Source of the DNA: Chloroflexota bacterium
GTDB lineage: Bacteria; Chloroflexota; Limnocylindria; Limnocylindrales; CSP1-4
Direction: 5' to 3'
Length of the DNA stretch: 32,002 nucleotides
Assembly: GCA_003169655.1 (NCBI GenBank)
Contig: PNAZ01000058.1
Location: 43,587-75,588 of the forward strand
Shown: positions 23,255 to 31,167 of the stretch, piece by piece
How the letters are laid out: every line of letters starts with the position of its first letter
Numbering within the stretch: the first letter of the stretch is position 1
Position numbers and translations under genes: made by a program
The notes under the pieces: model-generated
Told to the model about the DNA's origin: nothing
Database searches by the model: none
Seen by the model: the letters and a program-made list of their open reading frames with translations, nothing else

Positions 23255-24520
23255 CTGAGCAAGAATGAAGCCCGCCCGTCGCCGAGCCCGGGCGCTCGTC
23301 CGTTCGTCGTCTGGTTCGTCAATCAATACGCGGGCTCTCCGGTTCATGGGATGGAGTTCCGGCACTACGAGCTCGGTCGGGAGCTCGTGGCTCAAGGCCT
23401 GACGGTCGTGGTCATCTCCGGGTCGTACTCCCACCTGTTCAGCCATCAGCCGACGGCCGCCGGGACCTACACGGTCGAACAGGTTGGCGGCCTGACCTAT
23501 TGCTGGGTCAAGGTGCCGGGGTATCGGCGGGCGATGAGCATCGGCCGGATCTTCAACATGGTGGCGTTCATGCTCCGCCTCTTTCGACTGCCCACAGGTC
23601 GCCTGCCGGCACCAGATGCCATCGTGGTTTCGTCCCCCTCGCTCTTTCCGATCCTGCCCGCGCAGCGCTGGGCGCGACGCTATCGCAGCCGCTTGATCTT
23701 CGAGGTCCGGGACATCTGGCCGCTCACCTTGCAGGAGCTGGGAGGACTGTCGAGCCGACATCCGCTCGTCGCCGCGATGAGCTGGTTCGAGGCGAGGGCC
23801 TACCGAGTCGCCGATGCCGTCGTGTCGGTCCTCCCGGCGGCCGGCGCCCACTTCATGGCCAACGGAATGGCGGCCGCCAAGCTGAGCATCATTCCGAATG
23901 GCGTCAGCCCGGATGCCCTGCTGGAGCCGGCTTCGAAGATTCCGGCCAACGTTCGCGGGGCAACCGCTGGCAGCCAGTTCACCGTCGGGTTCGTCGGAAC
24001 GCTCGGAGTCGCCAATTCCCTTGATGCGCTGATCGAGAGCGCCCGGCTCCTGGCGAATGAGGAGATCCGGTTCGTGATCGTGGGTCAAGGATCGGAGGAG
24101 GCGCACCTCAAACGCCTGGCGGCTGGCTTGCCCAACGTCGCCTTCGCCGGCGCGGTCGCCAAGTCTGACGTCCCGGCGACCCTGCGCCAGTTCGACGTCT
24201 GCTACGTCGGCTATCACCGCAGTCCCTTGTATCGCTTCGGCATTTCGCCGAACAAGGTGTACGACTACATGGCGGCCTCCCGACCGATCATCATGGCGGC
24301 GGAAGCGGCCAACGATGTCGTGGCCGACGCCGACTGCGGGTTGACGGTGCCGCCCGATGACCCGGTCGCGCTGGCGGCAGCCATCCGGTCCATCCGGGCG
24401 CTCTCGGCGTCGCGCCGAGCCAGCCTGGGTGCCAACGCTCGGGCGGCCGTTGAACGCGAGTACACGTACGCCAGCCTCGCTCGGCGATACCTGTCGATCC
24501 TGACCGGAACCGATCGTTGA
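23255..24520 (+). CDS. Glycosyltransferase family 4, WbuB-like
   Basis: 421 residues if started at CTG 23255. The first ATG in frame, 23351, begins at MEFRHYELGRELV and leaves out the conserved N-terminal VWFVNQYAGSPVHG strand. Between the in-frame stop at 23083 and 23351 there is no ATG, GTG or TTG. A GAGGAG eight bases before CTG makes that codon the best start. Other motifs: FRHYELGRELVAQGLTVVVI, EVRDIWPLTLQEL, AYRVADAVVSVLP, IPNGVSPDALL, VGFVGTLGVANSLDALIES and ISPNKVYDYMAASRPIIMAA (nucleotide-sugar binding). The GT-B fold transfers a sugar to the growing lipid-linked unit. An alternative is a sequencing error hiding an upstream ATG. Confidence 0.85.
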   Translation: MSKNEARPSPSPGARPFVVWFVNQYAGSPVHGMEFRHYELGRELVAQGLTVVVISGSYSHLFSHQPTAAGTYTVEQVGGLTYCWVKVPGYRRAMSIGRIFNMVAFMLRLFRLPTGRLPAPDAIVVSSPSLFPILPAQRWARRYRSRLIFEVRDIWPLTLQELGGLSSRHPLVAAMSWFEARAYRVADAVVSVLPAAGAHFMANGMAAAKLSIIPNGVSPDALLEPASKIPANVRGATAGSQFTVGFVGTLGVANSLDALIESARLLANEEIRFVIVGQGSEEAHLKRLAAGLPNVAFAGAVAKSDVPATLRQFDVCYVGYHRSPLYRFGISPNKVYDYMAASRPIIMAAEAANDVVADADCGLTVPPDDPVALAAAIRSIRALSASRRASLGANARAAVEREYTYASLARRYLSILTGTDR

Positions 24521-25683
24521 CCGTCGGCGGCCGTGATCTGTTTCGGGCGAGGATCGGCGAGGCAATCGGCGTCTCGCCGTCGCGGGTGTCCCTCTTCGCC
24601 AAGGGTCGTGTCGCGCTGTACGCGATTCTCAAGGCCCTTGATATCGGCCCCGGCGACGAGGTGATCCTGCCCGCCTTCACCTGCGTCGCGGTTCCCAACG
24701 CGATCCTGTACTCGGGTGCCCGCCCGATCTACGTCGACATTGACCCGCTGACCTATACGATCGACACGGCCGCTGCTGAGGCGGCGATCACCCCCCGGAC
24801 ACGGGCGATCCTGGCCCAGAACACGTTCGGCCTGTCATCCGACCTGGATGCCCTCGGCGCCATCGCCGCCCGGACCGATGTGCAGATCATCGATGACTGC
24901 ACCCACGGGCTTGGTGGCCAGTACCACGGCCGACCGAATGGCTCGATCGCCCCCGCGTCATTTTTCTCGACCCAGTGGAGCAAGACCATCTCGACCGGCT
25001 TGGGCGGGTTCGCGATCGCCCGCGACGACGCCCTGGCCGTGCGCCTCCGGGAGCTCGAGGAGACCGCCGCCGAGCCGACGACGATGAGCGTTGCACTGCT
25101 CCGCGTGCTGCTCTTCGGGCTGGAGCATGGCGGTCACGGGGTCGTGTTCCGCAACGGCCGGGCGCTCTATCGGCGCTTGAGTCGGATCGGTGTCGTCCCG
25201 AGCTCCTCGAGCCGCGATGAGCTTGAAGGCGTGACCATGCCCAAGGGGTTCATGGCCCGCCTGTCGCCCTCCCAGGCGCGCAGCGGCGTGGCCCGGATCG
25301 GGCACCTGGCCGGCCAGGTCAGGCGACGGCGTGCGATCGCCGAACGCTACAGCGGGTGGCTCTCGGGACACGGCCTGACCGCTGCTGCCGAGCCGGCTGG
25401 GTTCGTCCACGCCTACCTGCGCTACCCCCTTCGGGTGAGCGATCGACCGGATTTCGTCTCGGCGGCGGGGCGGGCGGGCGTTGACCTGGGCGACTGGTTC
25501 GTCTCGCCGATCCATCCCGTGGTTGGGGATTTCGAGCGCTGGCAATATCATCCCGGCTCGGCGCCGATTGCCGATCGGACGTGCCTGGAGATCGTGAACC
25601 TGCCGACCAACCCGTCAATGTCCGACCGGGACGTCGAGCGGGTGATTGCCTTCCTCGGCCAGCAGGTCGCCAGCATCCAGTGA
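24517..25683 (+). CDS. PLP-dependent sugar aminotransferase, DegT/DnrJ/EryC1 family (second copy)
   Basis: 388 residues from TTG at 24517, overlapping the previous stop by three bases (TTGA). Motifs: KGRVALYAILKALDIGPGDE, VILPAFTCVAVPNAILYSG, YVDIDPLTYTIDT, IIDDCTHGLGG (Asp to PLP nitrogen) and FFSTQWSKTISTGLGG with the Schiff-base Lys in WSKT. This copy has no close relation to the copy at 4843-6033 beyond the family motifs. It is sandwiched between two GT4 genes, so it likely makes a second amino sugar or the same sugar in a branched pathway. No second dehydratase is in the window, so its keto-sugar source is unknown. Confidence 0.88.
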   Translation: MTVGGRDLFRARIGEAIGVSPSRVSLFAKGRVALYAILKALDIGPGDEVILPAFTCVAVPNAILYSGARPIYVDIDPLTYTIDTAAAEAAITPRTRAILAQNTFGLSSDLDALGAIAARTDVQIIDDCTHGLGGQYHGRPNGSIAPASFFSTQWSKTISTGLGGFAIARDDALAVRLRELEETAAEPTTMSVALLRVLLFGLEHGGHGVVFRNGRALYRRLSRIGVVPSSSSRDELEGVTMPKGFMARLSPSQARSGVARIGHLAGQVRRRRAIAERYSGWLSGHGLTAAAEPAGFVHAYLRYPLRVSDRPDFVSAAGRAGVDLGDWFVSPIHPVVGDFERWQYHPGSAPIADRTCLEIVNLPTNPSMSDRDVERVIAFLGQQVASIQ

Positions 25684-26930
25684 GCGACCAAGGCACCCGC
25701 GGGCTGCGGATCGCGATGGCGCTGTACGGCGCCATCACCTACGACAGCCGCGTGCAGCGCGAAGCCGAGGCGCTCGCCCAGGCGGGCCACACCGTCACGA
25801 TCTACTGCATCTCGGGCACGCCGCCGGAAGGTGCCCGATATCGGACGGTCGTCGGGGTACCCAGCGGATCCTCGGTGCTGCCCGACGGCAGCAGCCCATT
25901 TCTCGGTGCGTCGCGATCCTCGAGATGGGCGCGGATGACCGGCCGGTTCAAGTGGATCGTGGGCTTCGCCCGAAACATCCGGGCCTGGGGTCGCTGGGCA
26001 GTCGCGGCGGCGGGCGAGGTCGATGTCTGGCACGTCCACGACCTGACCGGGCTGATGGCAATCGGGCCAGTGCGGGCGAAGGGATCGCTGCTGGTCTACG
26101 ACAGTCACGAGATCTTCCTCGAAGCCGGAACCGCCGCCCGCCTGCCGGGCTTCCTGCGACGCCTGCTGGGCCTGGTCGAGCGGCGGCTGTCGCGACGAGC
26201 TGTGGCTCTCGTGACCGTCAACGATCCAATCGCCGAGATCCTGGCTCGGCGCCTTCGACCGCGGCGGACGGTGGTAATCCGCAACTGCCCGCCGAGGTGG
26301 GATCCGCCCGTGCCCCGCCCGGACCTGATCCGCGCCGCGACCGCGATCCCGGCCGACGCGCCGATCGCCCTGTATCACGGCGATTTCTCGGCCCATCGGG
26401 GCCTTGAGGAGCTGGCGGCTGTCATCCTGCTGCCCGGCTTCGAGAACCTCCACGCGGTCTACCTGGGACGCGGGCCGGAATGGGCCATGCTCGAGCGAAT
26501 GGCCCTCGATCCCGTCTACGCCGGCCGGCTGCATCTCCTGGCCGCCGTTGGCCCCGACGAGCTCCTGCCGTGGGTCAGCTCCGCCGACATTGGCGTCATC
26601 CTGATCCAGGCATCCACCCGCAATCACCGGCTGGCGACCCCCAACAAGCTCTTCGAGGCCCTGGCTGCGGGCCTGCCGGTCATCGCCAGCGACTTTCCCG
26701 GAATGCACCAGATCGTCCTCGACGATCCGCTGAGCCCCCTTGGCGCGGTCTGCCGCCCTGATGACCTTGACGCCGTCGCCCGCGCCATGGCCACGATCGT
26801 CGAGCTGTCACCCGTCGACCGCGACGCGATGCGCCAGCGCTGCCTGCAGGCGGCGCACGAGCGCTGGAACTGGGAGACCGAGTCGGCTCGACTCGTCGAC
26901 CTGTACGCCGGGATCCGCGCCGCCAGCTGA
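25680..26930 (+). CDS. Glycosyltransferase family 4
   Basis: 416 residues from GTG at 25680, which overlaps the stop of the aminotransferase (GTGA). Longer starts in frame would lie inside that gene. Visible: IAMALYGAITYDSRVQREAE, ALAQAGHTVTIYCISG, HVHDLTGLMAIGPV, VYDSHEIFLEAG, VTVNDPIAEILARRL and the nucleotide-sugar site ATPNKLFEALAAGLPVIASD, then GMHQIVLDD. The LFEALAAGLPVI block is typical of GT4 enzymes. Donor and acceptor cannot be read from sequence. It ends 19 bp before the convergent VanZ-like gene. Confidence 0.9.
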   Translation: MSDQGTRGLRIAMALYGAITYDSRVQREAEALAQAGHTVTIYCISGTPPEGARYRTVVGVPSGSSVLPDGSSPFLGASRSSRWARMTGRFKWIVGFARNIRAWGRWAVAAAGEVDVWHVHDLTGLMAIGPVRAKGSLLVYDSHEIFLEAGTAARLPGFLRRLLGLVERRLSRRAVALVTVNDPIAEILARRLRPRRTVVIRNCPPRWDPPVPRPDLIRAATAIPADAPIALYHGDFSAHRGLEELAAVILLPGFENLHAVYLGRGPEWAMLERMALDPVYAGRLHLLAAVGPDELLPWVSSADIGVILIQASTRNHRLATPNKLFEALAAGLPVIASDFPGMHQIVLDDPLSPLGAVCRPDDLDAVARAMATIVELSPVDRDAMRQRCLQAAHERWNWETESARLVDLYAGIRAAS

Positions 26931-26949
26931 AAAACGCCACGGCCGCGAT

Positions 26950-27498
26950 CTAGCGTCGCCTGGGCGCCACCGATCGGAGCACGGTCGCGACGGCCATCCA
27001 GCCGGCCAGGGTCCCGATCGTCAATCCGACGACGAGGCCGCTCAGGTTGTCGAAGACATCGGCGCTCTGGCAGCCCCGTTCTAGGGCGGGCACCAGCAGC
27101 TGGATCGTTTCGATCACGATCGGCAGGGCGATCGCCGCGACAATCAGGCCGGCCTTCTGGCGCGAGCGGGCCAGCAGGCCGAGGGCGACCCCGAGGGGAA
27201 TGAACATCACGATGTTCAGGCTCGTGTCGTCGATCGTCAGCAAGTCGTCGAATGGGGCCAGTCCCATCCGGGAGAAGTCGCAGGCTCGGCCGACGGCCGC
27301 CAGGTTGAGATGGCCGTTGAGCGGCGTCAGGGTCGCCGCCACGATGATCCCGAAGCCGATGACGAGGGCGCAGGCAATCCAGAAGCGCGTCGCCAGCATC
27401 CGGGCGAGCGGCCGACCGAGGGCCAGGCCCAGGACGACGAAGACGGCCGTCCCTGGCACAAACCACGGCAGCAGGTGTCCGTAGGCCCCTTCCATCAA
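26950..27498 (-). CDS. VanZ-family membrane protein
   Basis: 182 residues from ATG at 27498. Five hydrophobic segments are visible, and the VanZ pattern LNIVMFIPLGVALGL followed by VIETIQLLVPALERGCQSAD and DVFDNLSGLVVGL carries the conserved Asn, Glu, Gln, Arg, Asp and Asn-x-x-G positions. The family was named for a teicoplanin-resistance accessory protein, but most members are unstudied membrane proteins in cell-envelope contexts. It is the only minus-strand gene between 23 and 29 kb. Confidence 0.88.
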   Translation of the reverse strand: MMEGAYGHLLPWFVPGTAVFVVLGLALGRPLARMLATRFWIACALVIGFGIIVAATLTPLNGHLNLAAVGRACDFSRMGLAPFDDLLTIDDTSLNIVMFIPLGVALGLLARSRQKAGLIVAAIALPIVIETIQLLVPALERGCQSADVFDNLSGLVVGLTIGTLAGWMAVATVLRSVAPRRR

Positions 27499-27740
27499 CC
27501 GCCAACCGCCTTCCCGGCAATCGTCATGATTCGCGCGAGCGCGAGCCTGGATGCGGCCTGCCTCGACACCGTCGACCCCAATCCTCGGTTACCTGGAGCA
27601 CCGCAGCGCCTAGCCCCTTCGTACGGGATGGCGGCCACGAAGATGGGTGGCAGGATCTAAAGAGCAGTCCGAAGCGCGCAAAACGTGCTGCCGTCGTACA
27701 CTGCTGGCGGCCGCCGGGAACGGTCGCACTGGAGGGGTCC

Positions 27741-28835
27741 ATGCGCGTTGACCGCCTACCGCGTCGCCTTGGCTTGCTCGCTGCGGGCCTGCTCATTGCC
27801 ACATCAGCATTCGTCACGACCGTGCCCCGGCTCGTTGCCGCACCGGGTCGGCCCGAGCAGCTGGGGTCGCTCGCCGACCCGCCTCAGGCATTCGGCGACC
27901 CGACCGTCAGACCACTAATGGACCAGGATCTGACGTCCGGCAGCGTGCCGGCACCGAGCAGCTCCATTCCACCGACGCCAACCCCGCTGCTGGAGCCCGT
28001 GGCCACTCCGAAGCCGGCGCCCAAGGCGACCCCGCGGCCGACGGTGACCCACCCTGCGCCGCCGAAGCCGCCTAGAGCCGCGCCCACGCAGAAGATCGTC
28101 ACCTTCCCGACGTCCGGGACGCAGGCCCAGTTCCTGGCCCTGATGAAGAACATGTCGATCGACGTGATCGCGATGGAGCCGGGCACGTATCGAGGTTGGC
28201 ACCTCTTCTTCGATGTCGACCGCACGAAGCGCCCCCTGACGGTGCGACCGGCCCACGGCACGGTGATCTTTGACAACTCCGGCGGGGGGAACCCGGACGG
28301 CCTGCTCTATCCGGGCTGGCACGGCTACACCGCGCATATCACATTCAGCGGCCCGTTCGTGATCCAGAACTACAAGATCGAACAGACCGGCCTGATCAGT
28401 ACCGCCTGGGCCAGCCACATGGCCTTCAACGGCTTCACGGTCCGCGGCACGACGGCTCCGACGACGAACGGTGAGACGGCCTACGCGGTCTACGTCTCCT
28501 CGGACGGCGTCCATCGCGGTTCGTACCTGACATTCGACAACTGGAACGTTGATAACACCAAGTCGGGCCAGAAGGTGTCGGGCCTGCAGCTCTATCACAC
28601 GCCCCAGGCAATCGGCGTCACGGCCCTCCACTGGACCGTCACCGGCGGCCACTGGGGCTTCGTCGGCCGCGGCAACGCTACCGGGGTGAAGATCGAGTAC
28701 TGGACGATCAGTCACTGCATCGTCAGCTTCGACTCGAACGGGCCGGCCGGCATCGTGAAGTATGTCCATGCCACGTCGTCCGGTGCGCCCACGATTCGGA
28801 GCCCCATGGTCGACGGCGGAGGCAACACCTGGTAG
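27741..28835 (+). CDS. Beta-helix paralog C, secreted form without the beta-sandwich
   Basis: 364 residues, ATG at 27741 with GGAGG eight bases upstream. It starts with a normal signal peptide (MRVDRLPRRLGLLAAGLLIA, ending near VVAAPG), then a Pro-rich linker (about residues 70-115, with TPTPLLEPVATPKPAPK) and the conserved domain: FPTSGTQAQFLALMKNMSID, PGTYRGWHLFFDVDRTKRPL, LLYPGWHGYTAHITFSGPF, QTGLISTAWASHMAFNGF, TVRGTTAPTTNGETAY, SSDGVHRGSYLTFDNWNVDN, FDSNGPAGIVKYVHATSSG and the SPMVDGGGNTW end. It lacks the jelly-roll domain of B and D, and shows that the beta-helix domain is an independent unit. Secreted and likely surface-associated. Confidence 0.85.
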   Translation: MRVDRLPRRLGLLAAGLLIATSAFVTTVPRLVAAPGRPEQLGSLADPPQAFGDPTVRPLMDQDLTSGSVPAPSSSIPPTPTPLLEPVATPKPAPKATPRPTVTHPAPPKPPRAAPTQKIVTFPTSGTQAQFLALMKNMSIDVIAMEPGTYRGWHLFFDVDRTKRPLTVRPAHGTVIFDNSGGGNPDGLLYPGWHGYTAHITFSGPFVIQNYKIEQTGLISTAWASHMAFNGFTVRGTTAPTTNGETAYAVYVSSDGVHRGSYLTFDNWNVDNTKSGQKVSGLQLYHTPQAIGVTALHWTVTGGHWGFVGRGNATGVKIEYWTISHCIVSFDSNGPAGIVKYVHATSSGAPTIRSPMVDGGGNTW

Positions 28836-28837
28836 GT

Positions 28838-28864
28838 CCCGCGGAGCGGGTCCGACCCTGGGTC
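28838..28864 (+). terminator. Two small hairpins after paralog C
   Basis: CCCGC-GGA-GCGGG (28838-28850) and GACCC-T-GGGTC (28854-28864) follow the stop of paralog C immediately. They are probable weak terminators or 3' end stabilisers; there is no T-run. Confidence 0.4.
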
Positions 28865-28919
28865 AGCCGAGCGGTGTGGGCCCGTTCCTCGTTCTAGAAG
28901 CGGACATAGGCAGCGCGGT

Positions 28920-29218
28920 CACGGCTGAGGTCCGGGCCGCGCTCGGGTTGAGCGGCGTCGTCGCCAGCTCGGCCCAGACATAGGACGAGGCGAGGTCGAT
29001 CGCGGAGTACTGCCAGACCCGCCCCGCGGTGCCCGAGAGGCGCCCGACGTGGAAGCAGTCGAAGCCGACGAGCTCACCCGGGTCGTCGACCGCGACATGG
29101 CGGGCCTCGGGCGGCGCCGGCCCCTCCATGGGTGGATCCCGAAGATCCGGCAGGCGGCCCGGACGTTGTCGACCACGGCGCCGACCCTCCTGCTCATCGT
29201 TTGAAGCACGACAAGCAT
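28920..29218 (-). pseudogene. Relic of an IS481-like DDE transposase
   Basis: Two minus-strand fragments in different frames. The piece from 29218 reads RAACRIFGIHPW, similar to the start of the HTH of IS481-type transposases. The piece from 29129 reads GELVGFDCFHVGRLSGTAGR, VWQYSAIDLASSYVWAEL and TPLNPSAARTSAV, the first strands of a DDE integrase core domain including its first Asp (AID). The region expected between HTH and core, and everything after TSAV, including the later catalytic Asp and Glu, is missing. It is a broken internal deletion product and cannot be active. No terminal repeats are recognisable. Confidence 0.7.
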
Positions 29219-29296
29219 GAGGTGACGGCGCCGCTTGTTACCTGGCGATCAGGCGCCCAGGTATCGGGAGAACCACGCCCCCCAACCGTTGCTCGA

Positions 29297-30859
29297 TCAG
29301 TTCCAGACGTTGCCACCGCCGTTGACCATCGGCGCGTAGATGTACGGGGCGCCGCTGTTGGTCGCGTGCATGTTCTTGACGATTCCGGCTGGACCGTTCG
29401 AGTCGAAGGAGGGGCCGCTGGTGCCGGTGATCTGCCAGCCCTCGATGTCGACTCCGGTGGCGTCCCCTCGGCCGACGAAGCCCCAATAGCCGCCGCTGAC
29501 GGTCCAGTTGAGCGCCGTGACTCCGATCGCCTGGGGCGTGTGATAGAGCTGGAGGCCGTTGACCTTATGATCGGACTGCGTGTTATCGACGTTCCAGTTG
29601 TCGAACGTGAGGGACGAGCCCCGATGCACACCGTCCGACGAGACGTAGACCGCCCATGCAGTCTCACCGTTCGTCGTCGGAGCCGTCGTGCCGCGGACCG
29701 TGAAGCCGTTGAACGTAAGGTGGCTCGCCCAGGCCGTGCTGATCAAGCCGGTCTGTTCGATCTTGTAGTTCTGGATCACGAACGGGCCGCTGAAGGTGAT
29801 GTATGCGGCATAGCCCGACCAGCCCGGATAGAGCAGGCCGTCCGGGTTTCCCCCGCCGGAGTTGTCAAAGGTCACGGTGCCGGAGGCCGGTCGCACGGTC
29901 AGCGGGCGCTGGGTACGGTCGACATCGAAGAAGAGGTGCCAGCCCCGGTACGTACCGGGAGCCATCTCGATCACGTCGATCGACATGTCTTTCATCAAGG
30001 CCAGGAACTGGGACTGCGAGCCGGACAGCGGGAATTCGACCACCTTGCCTCCGGGTGCTACCGGCGGCGGAGTCGCGATCGGCGCGGCCGTCGGAGTCGG
30101 AGTCGGAGTCGGAGTCGGAGCCGGCGCGGCGGTCGGAGTCGGCGCGGCGGTCGGAGTCGGCGCGGCGGTCGGAGTCGGCGCGGCCGTCGGAGTCGGGTGG
30201 GCGGTAGGAGTCGGGGTCGGAGCCGGCGCGGCGGTCGGATTCGGCGCGGCGGCCGGCTTCTGCGCGGCGGCCGGCTTCTGCACGACGGTCGGCTTCTTCT
30301 GCGCGGCCGCCATCGCGGCCTGGGCTCCGGAGATCACGACGGAGTCGATCGAGACATACGGATGCCCGGCGGTGCCCGCAACGTGGAGGGTAAGGACGTG
30401 GCGATTGCCCGCCGGCCCTGCCGCGAAAACCACGTGCTGGGCATGGAACACGGTGCCGTGGGTCGTGACCGAGCGGGTCACGCCATCGAGCGTCACCGCG
30501 AGCGTGCCGGCGCCATGGCCGGTCGGCGCGAGGATCTCAAGGTACGAGCCGTAGTAGACGAGGGAAACCGTTGCCCCGGCCTTGTCACTGATGTGGACCG
30601 TGCCGCCCGATGCGGAACGGCTGCTCACGACCTTCCAGCCCGCGCTCCACACGAAGTGCGAATCGGTGTCCTGCAGGACTAGCTGGCCCGAGTGCGAGGT
30701 CGCCAGCAGGATCGTGGGCTGGCTCAGGACACTGCCCAGGCCGGCGCCGCCAAACAGAAGCGCGAGCACGCCGAGGAGGACGAGGGCCGGTTTTGGGTGG
30801 CGCCGATGGTGGGCGGGCGAAGGGCGCGCAGCAGCGCCGGGTAGGGTGCTGTCTAGCAA
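29297..30859 (-). CDS. Beta-helix paralog D, with anchor, beta-sandwich and long Ala/Pro/Thr linker
   Basis: 520 residues from TTG at 30859, with AGAGGAG six bases upstream; the frame runs to 30919 but that start has no such signal. Order: short basic head, hydrophobic anchor (about 25-45, LVLLGVLALLFGGAGLGSVL), the same jelly-roll domain as paralog B (VLQDTDSHFVWSAGWKVVS, VSLVYYGSYLEILAPTGHG, HPYVSIDSVVISG), a linker (about 185-265) of AAPTPT repeats, and the beta-helix domain with FPLSGSQSQFLALMKDMSID, PGTYRGWHLFFDVDRTQRPL, LLYPGWSGYAAYITFSGPF, VSSDGVHRGSSLTFDNWNVD and APMVNGGGNVWN at the end. It is close to C in the beta-helix domain and to B in the N-terminal half, so it looks like a domain recombinant of the two. 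Confidence 0.84.
   Translation of the reverse strand: MLDSTLPGAAARPSPAHHRRHPKPALVLLGVLALLFGGAGLGSVLSQPTILLATSHSGQLVLQDTDSHFVWSAGWKVVSSRSASGGTVHISDKAGATVSLVYYGSYLEILAPTGHGAGTLAVTLDGVTRSVTTHGTVFHAQHVVFAAGPAGNRHVLTLHVAGTAGHPYVSIDSVVISGAQAAMAAAQKKPTVVQKPAAAQKPAAAPNPTAAPAPTPTPTAHPTPTAAPTPTAAPTPTAAPTPTAAPAPTPTPTPTPTAAPIATPPPVAPGGKVVEFPLSGSQSQFLALMKDMSIDVIEMAPGTYRGWHLFFDVDRTQRPLTVRPASGTVTFDNSGGGNPDGLLYPGWSGYAAYITFSGPFVIQNYKIEQTGLISTAWASHLTFNGFTVRGTTAPTTNGETAWAVYVSSDGVHRGSSLTFDNWNVDNTQSDHKVNGLQLYHTPQAIGVTALNWTVSGGYWGFVGRGDATGVDIEGWQITGTSGPSFDSNGPAGIVKNMHATNSGAPYIYAPMVNGGGNVWN
30123..30194. repeat. 18-bp tandem repeat, four copies, inside paralog D
   Basis: The unit GGCGCGGCGGTCGGAGTC occurs at 30123-30140, 30141-30158, 30159-30176 and, with one mismatch, 30177-30194. 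On the coding strand it encodes Asp-free AAPTPT-like residues of the linker. It is preceded at about 30090-30120 by a six-base repeat GTCGGA. Such tandem repeats change copy number easily, so linker length may vary between strains. Confidence 0.85.
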
Positions 30860-31167
30860 TGTTCGCTCCTCTTTCACGGGGGGCACGTGTCCCGGAACGG
30901 TTTGCGCCGCTACCACCAACGCCGACCGGCATTGGCTGACCAGTCAAGGTCGAGTTAGAGACGGATGGTCACAGCGGGGCTAGGCGGGGAATCGCGGGGG
31001 TCCCGGGGGCACGAGCGGGGGCCGGCATCTGGGGGTATGTCCGTCCTCAGCCGTCTTCTGAGAGTGACACCGTTTCCCCGACTCCCGGGCCGACGTGGCG
31101 GTGCTGGGCAGAAGTGTACCCAACCTGACCAGACCGTGCCGGAACCGCCTTTTCCGCACGTCGCAAG
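30860..31167. promoter_or_regulatory. Upstream region of paralog D
   Basis: 308 bases between the paralog D start and the stop of the acyl-CoA ligase, both on the minus strand. The part next to the TTG resembles the leader of paralog B (see findings). Elsewhere I see no gene, no strong palindrome and no promoter I can support. Confidence 0.4.

Larger units (their letters stand above)
28836..29296. other. Region between paralogs C and D with a transposase relic
   Basis: 461 bases without an intact gene between two convergent beta-helix genes. The middle (28920-29218) holds the transposase fragments described below; the rest shows no feature except the hairpins after paralog C. Confidence 0.5.

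Noticed and set aside
30123-30194. Possible CRISPR array or direct-repeat element
   Set aside because: The repeats are adjacent without spacers and encode the linker in frame, so they are coding tandem repeats.
29132-30682. 516-codon plus-strand frame opposite paralog D
   Set aside because: It is antisense to a gene with full conserved motifs and has long Arg/Gly/Ser repeats from the antisense of the linker.
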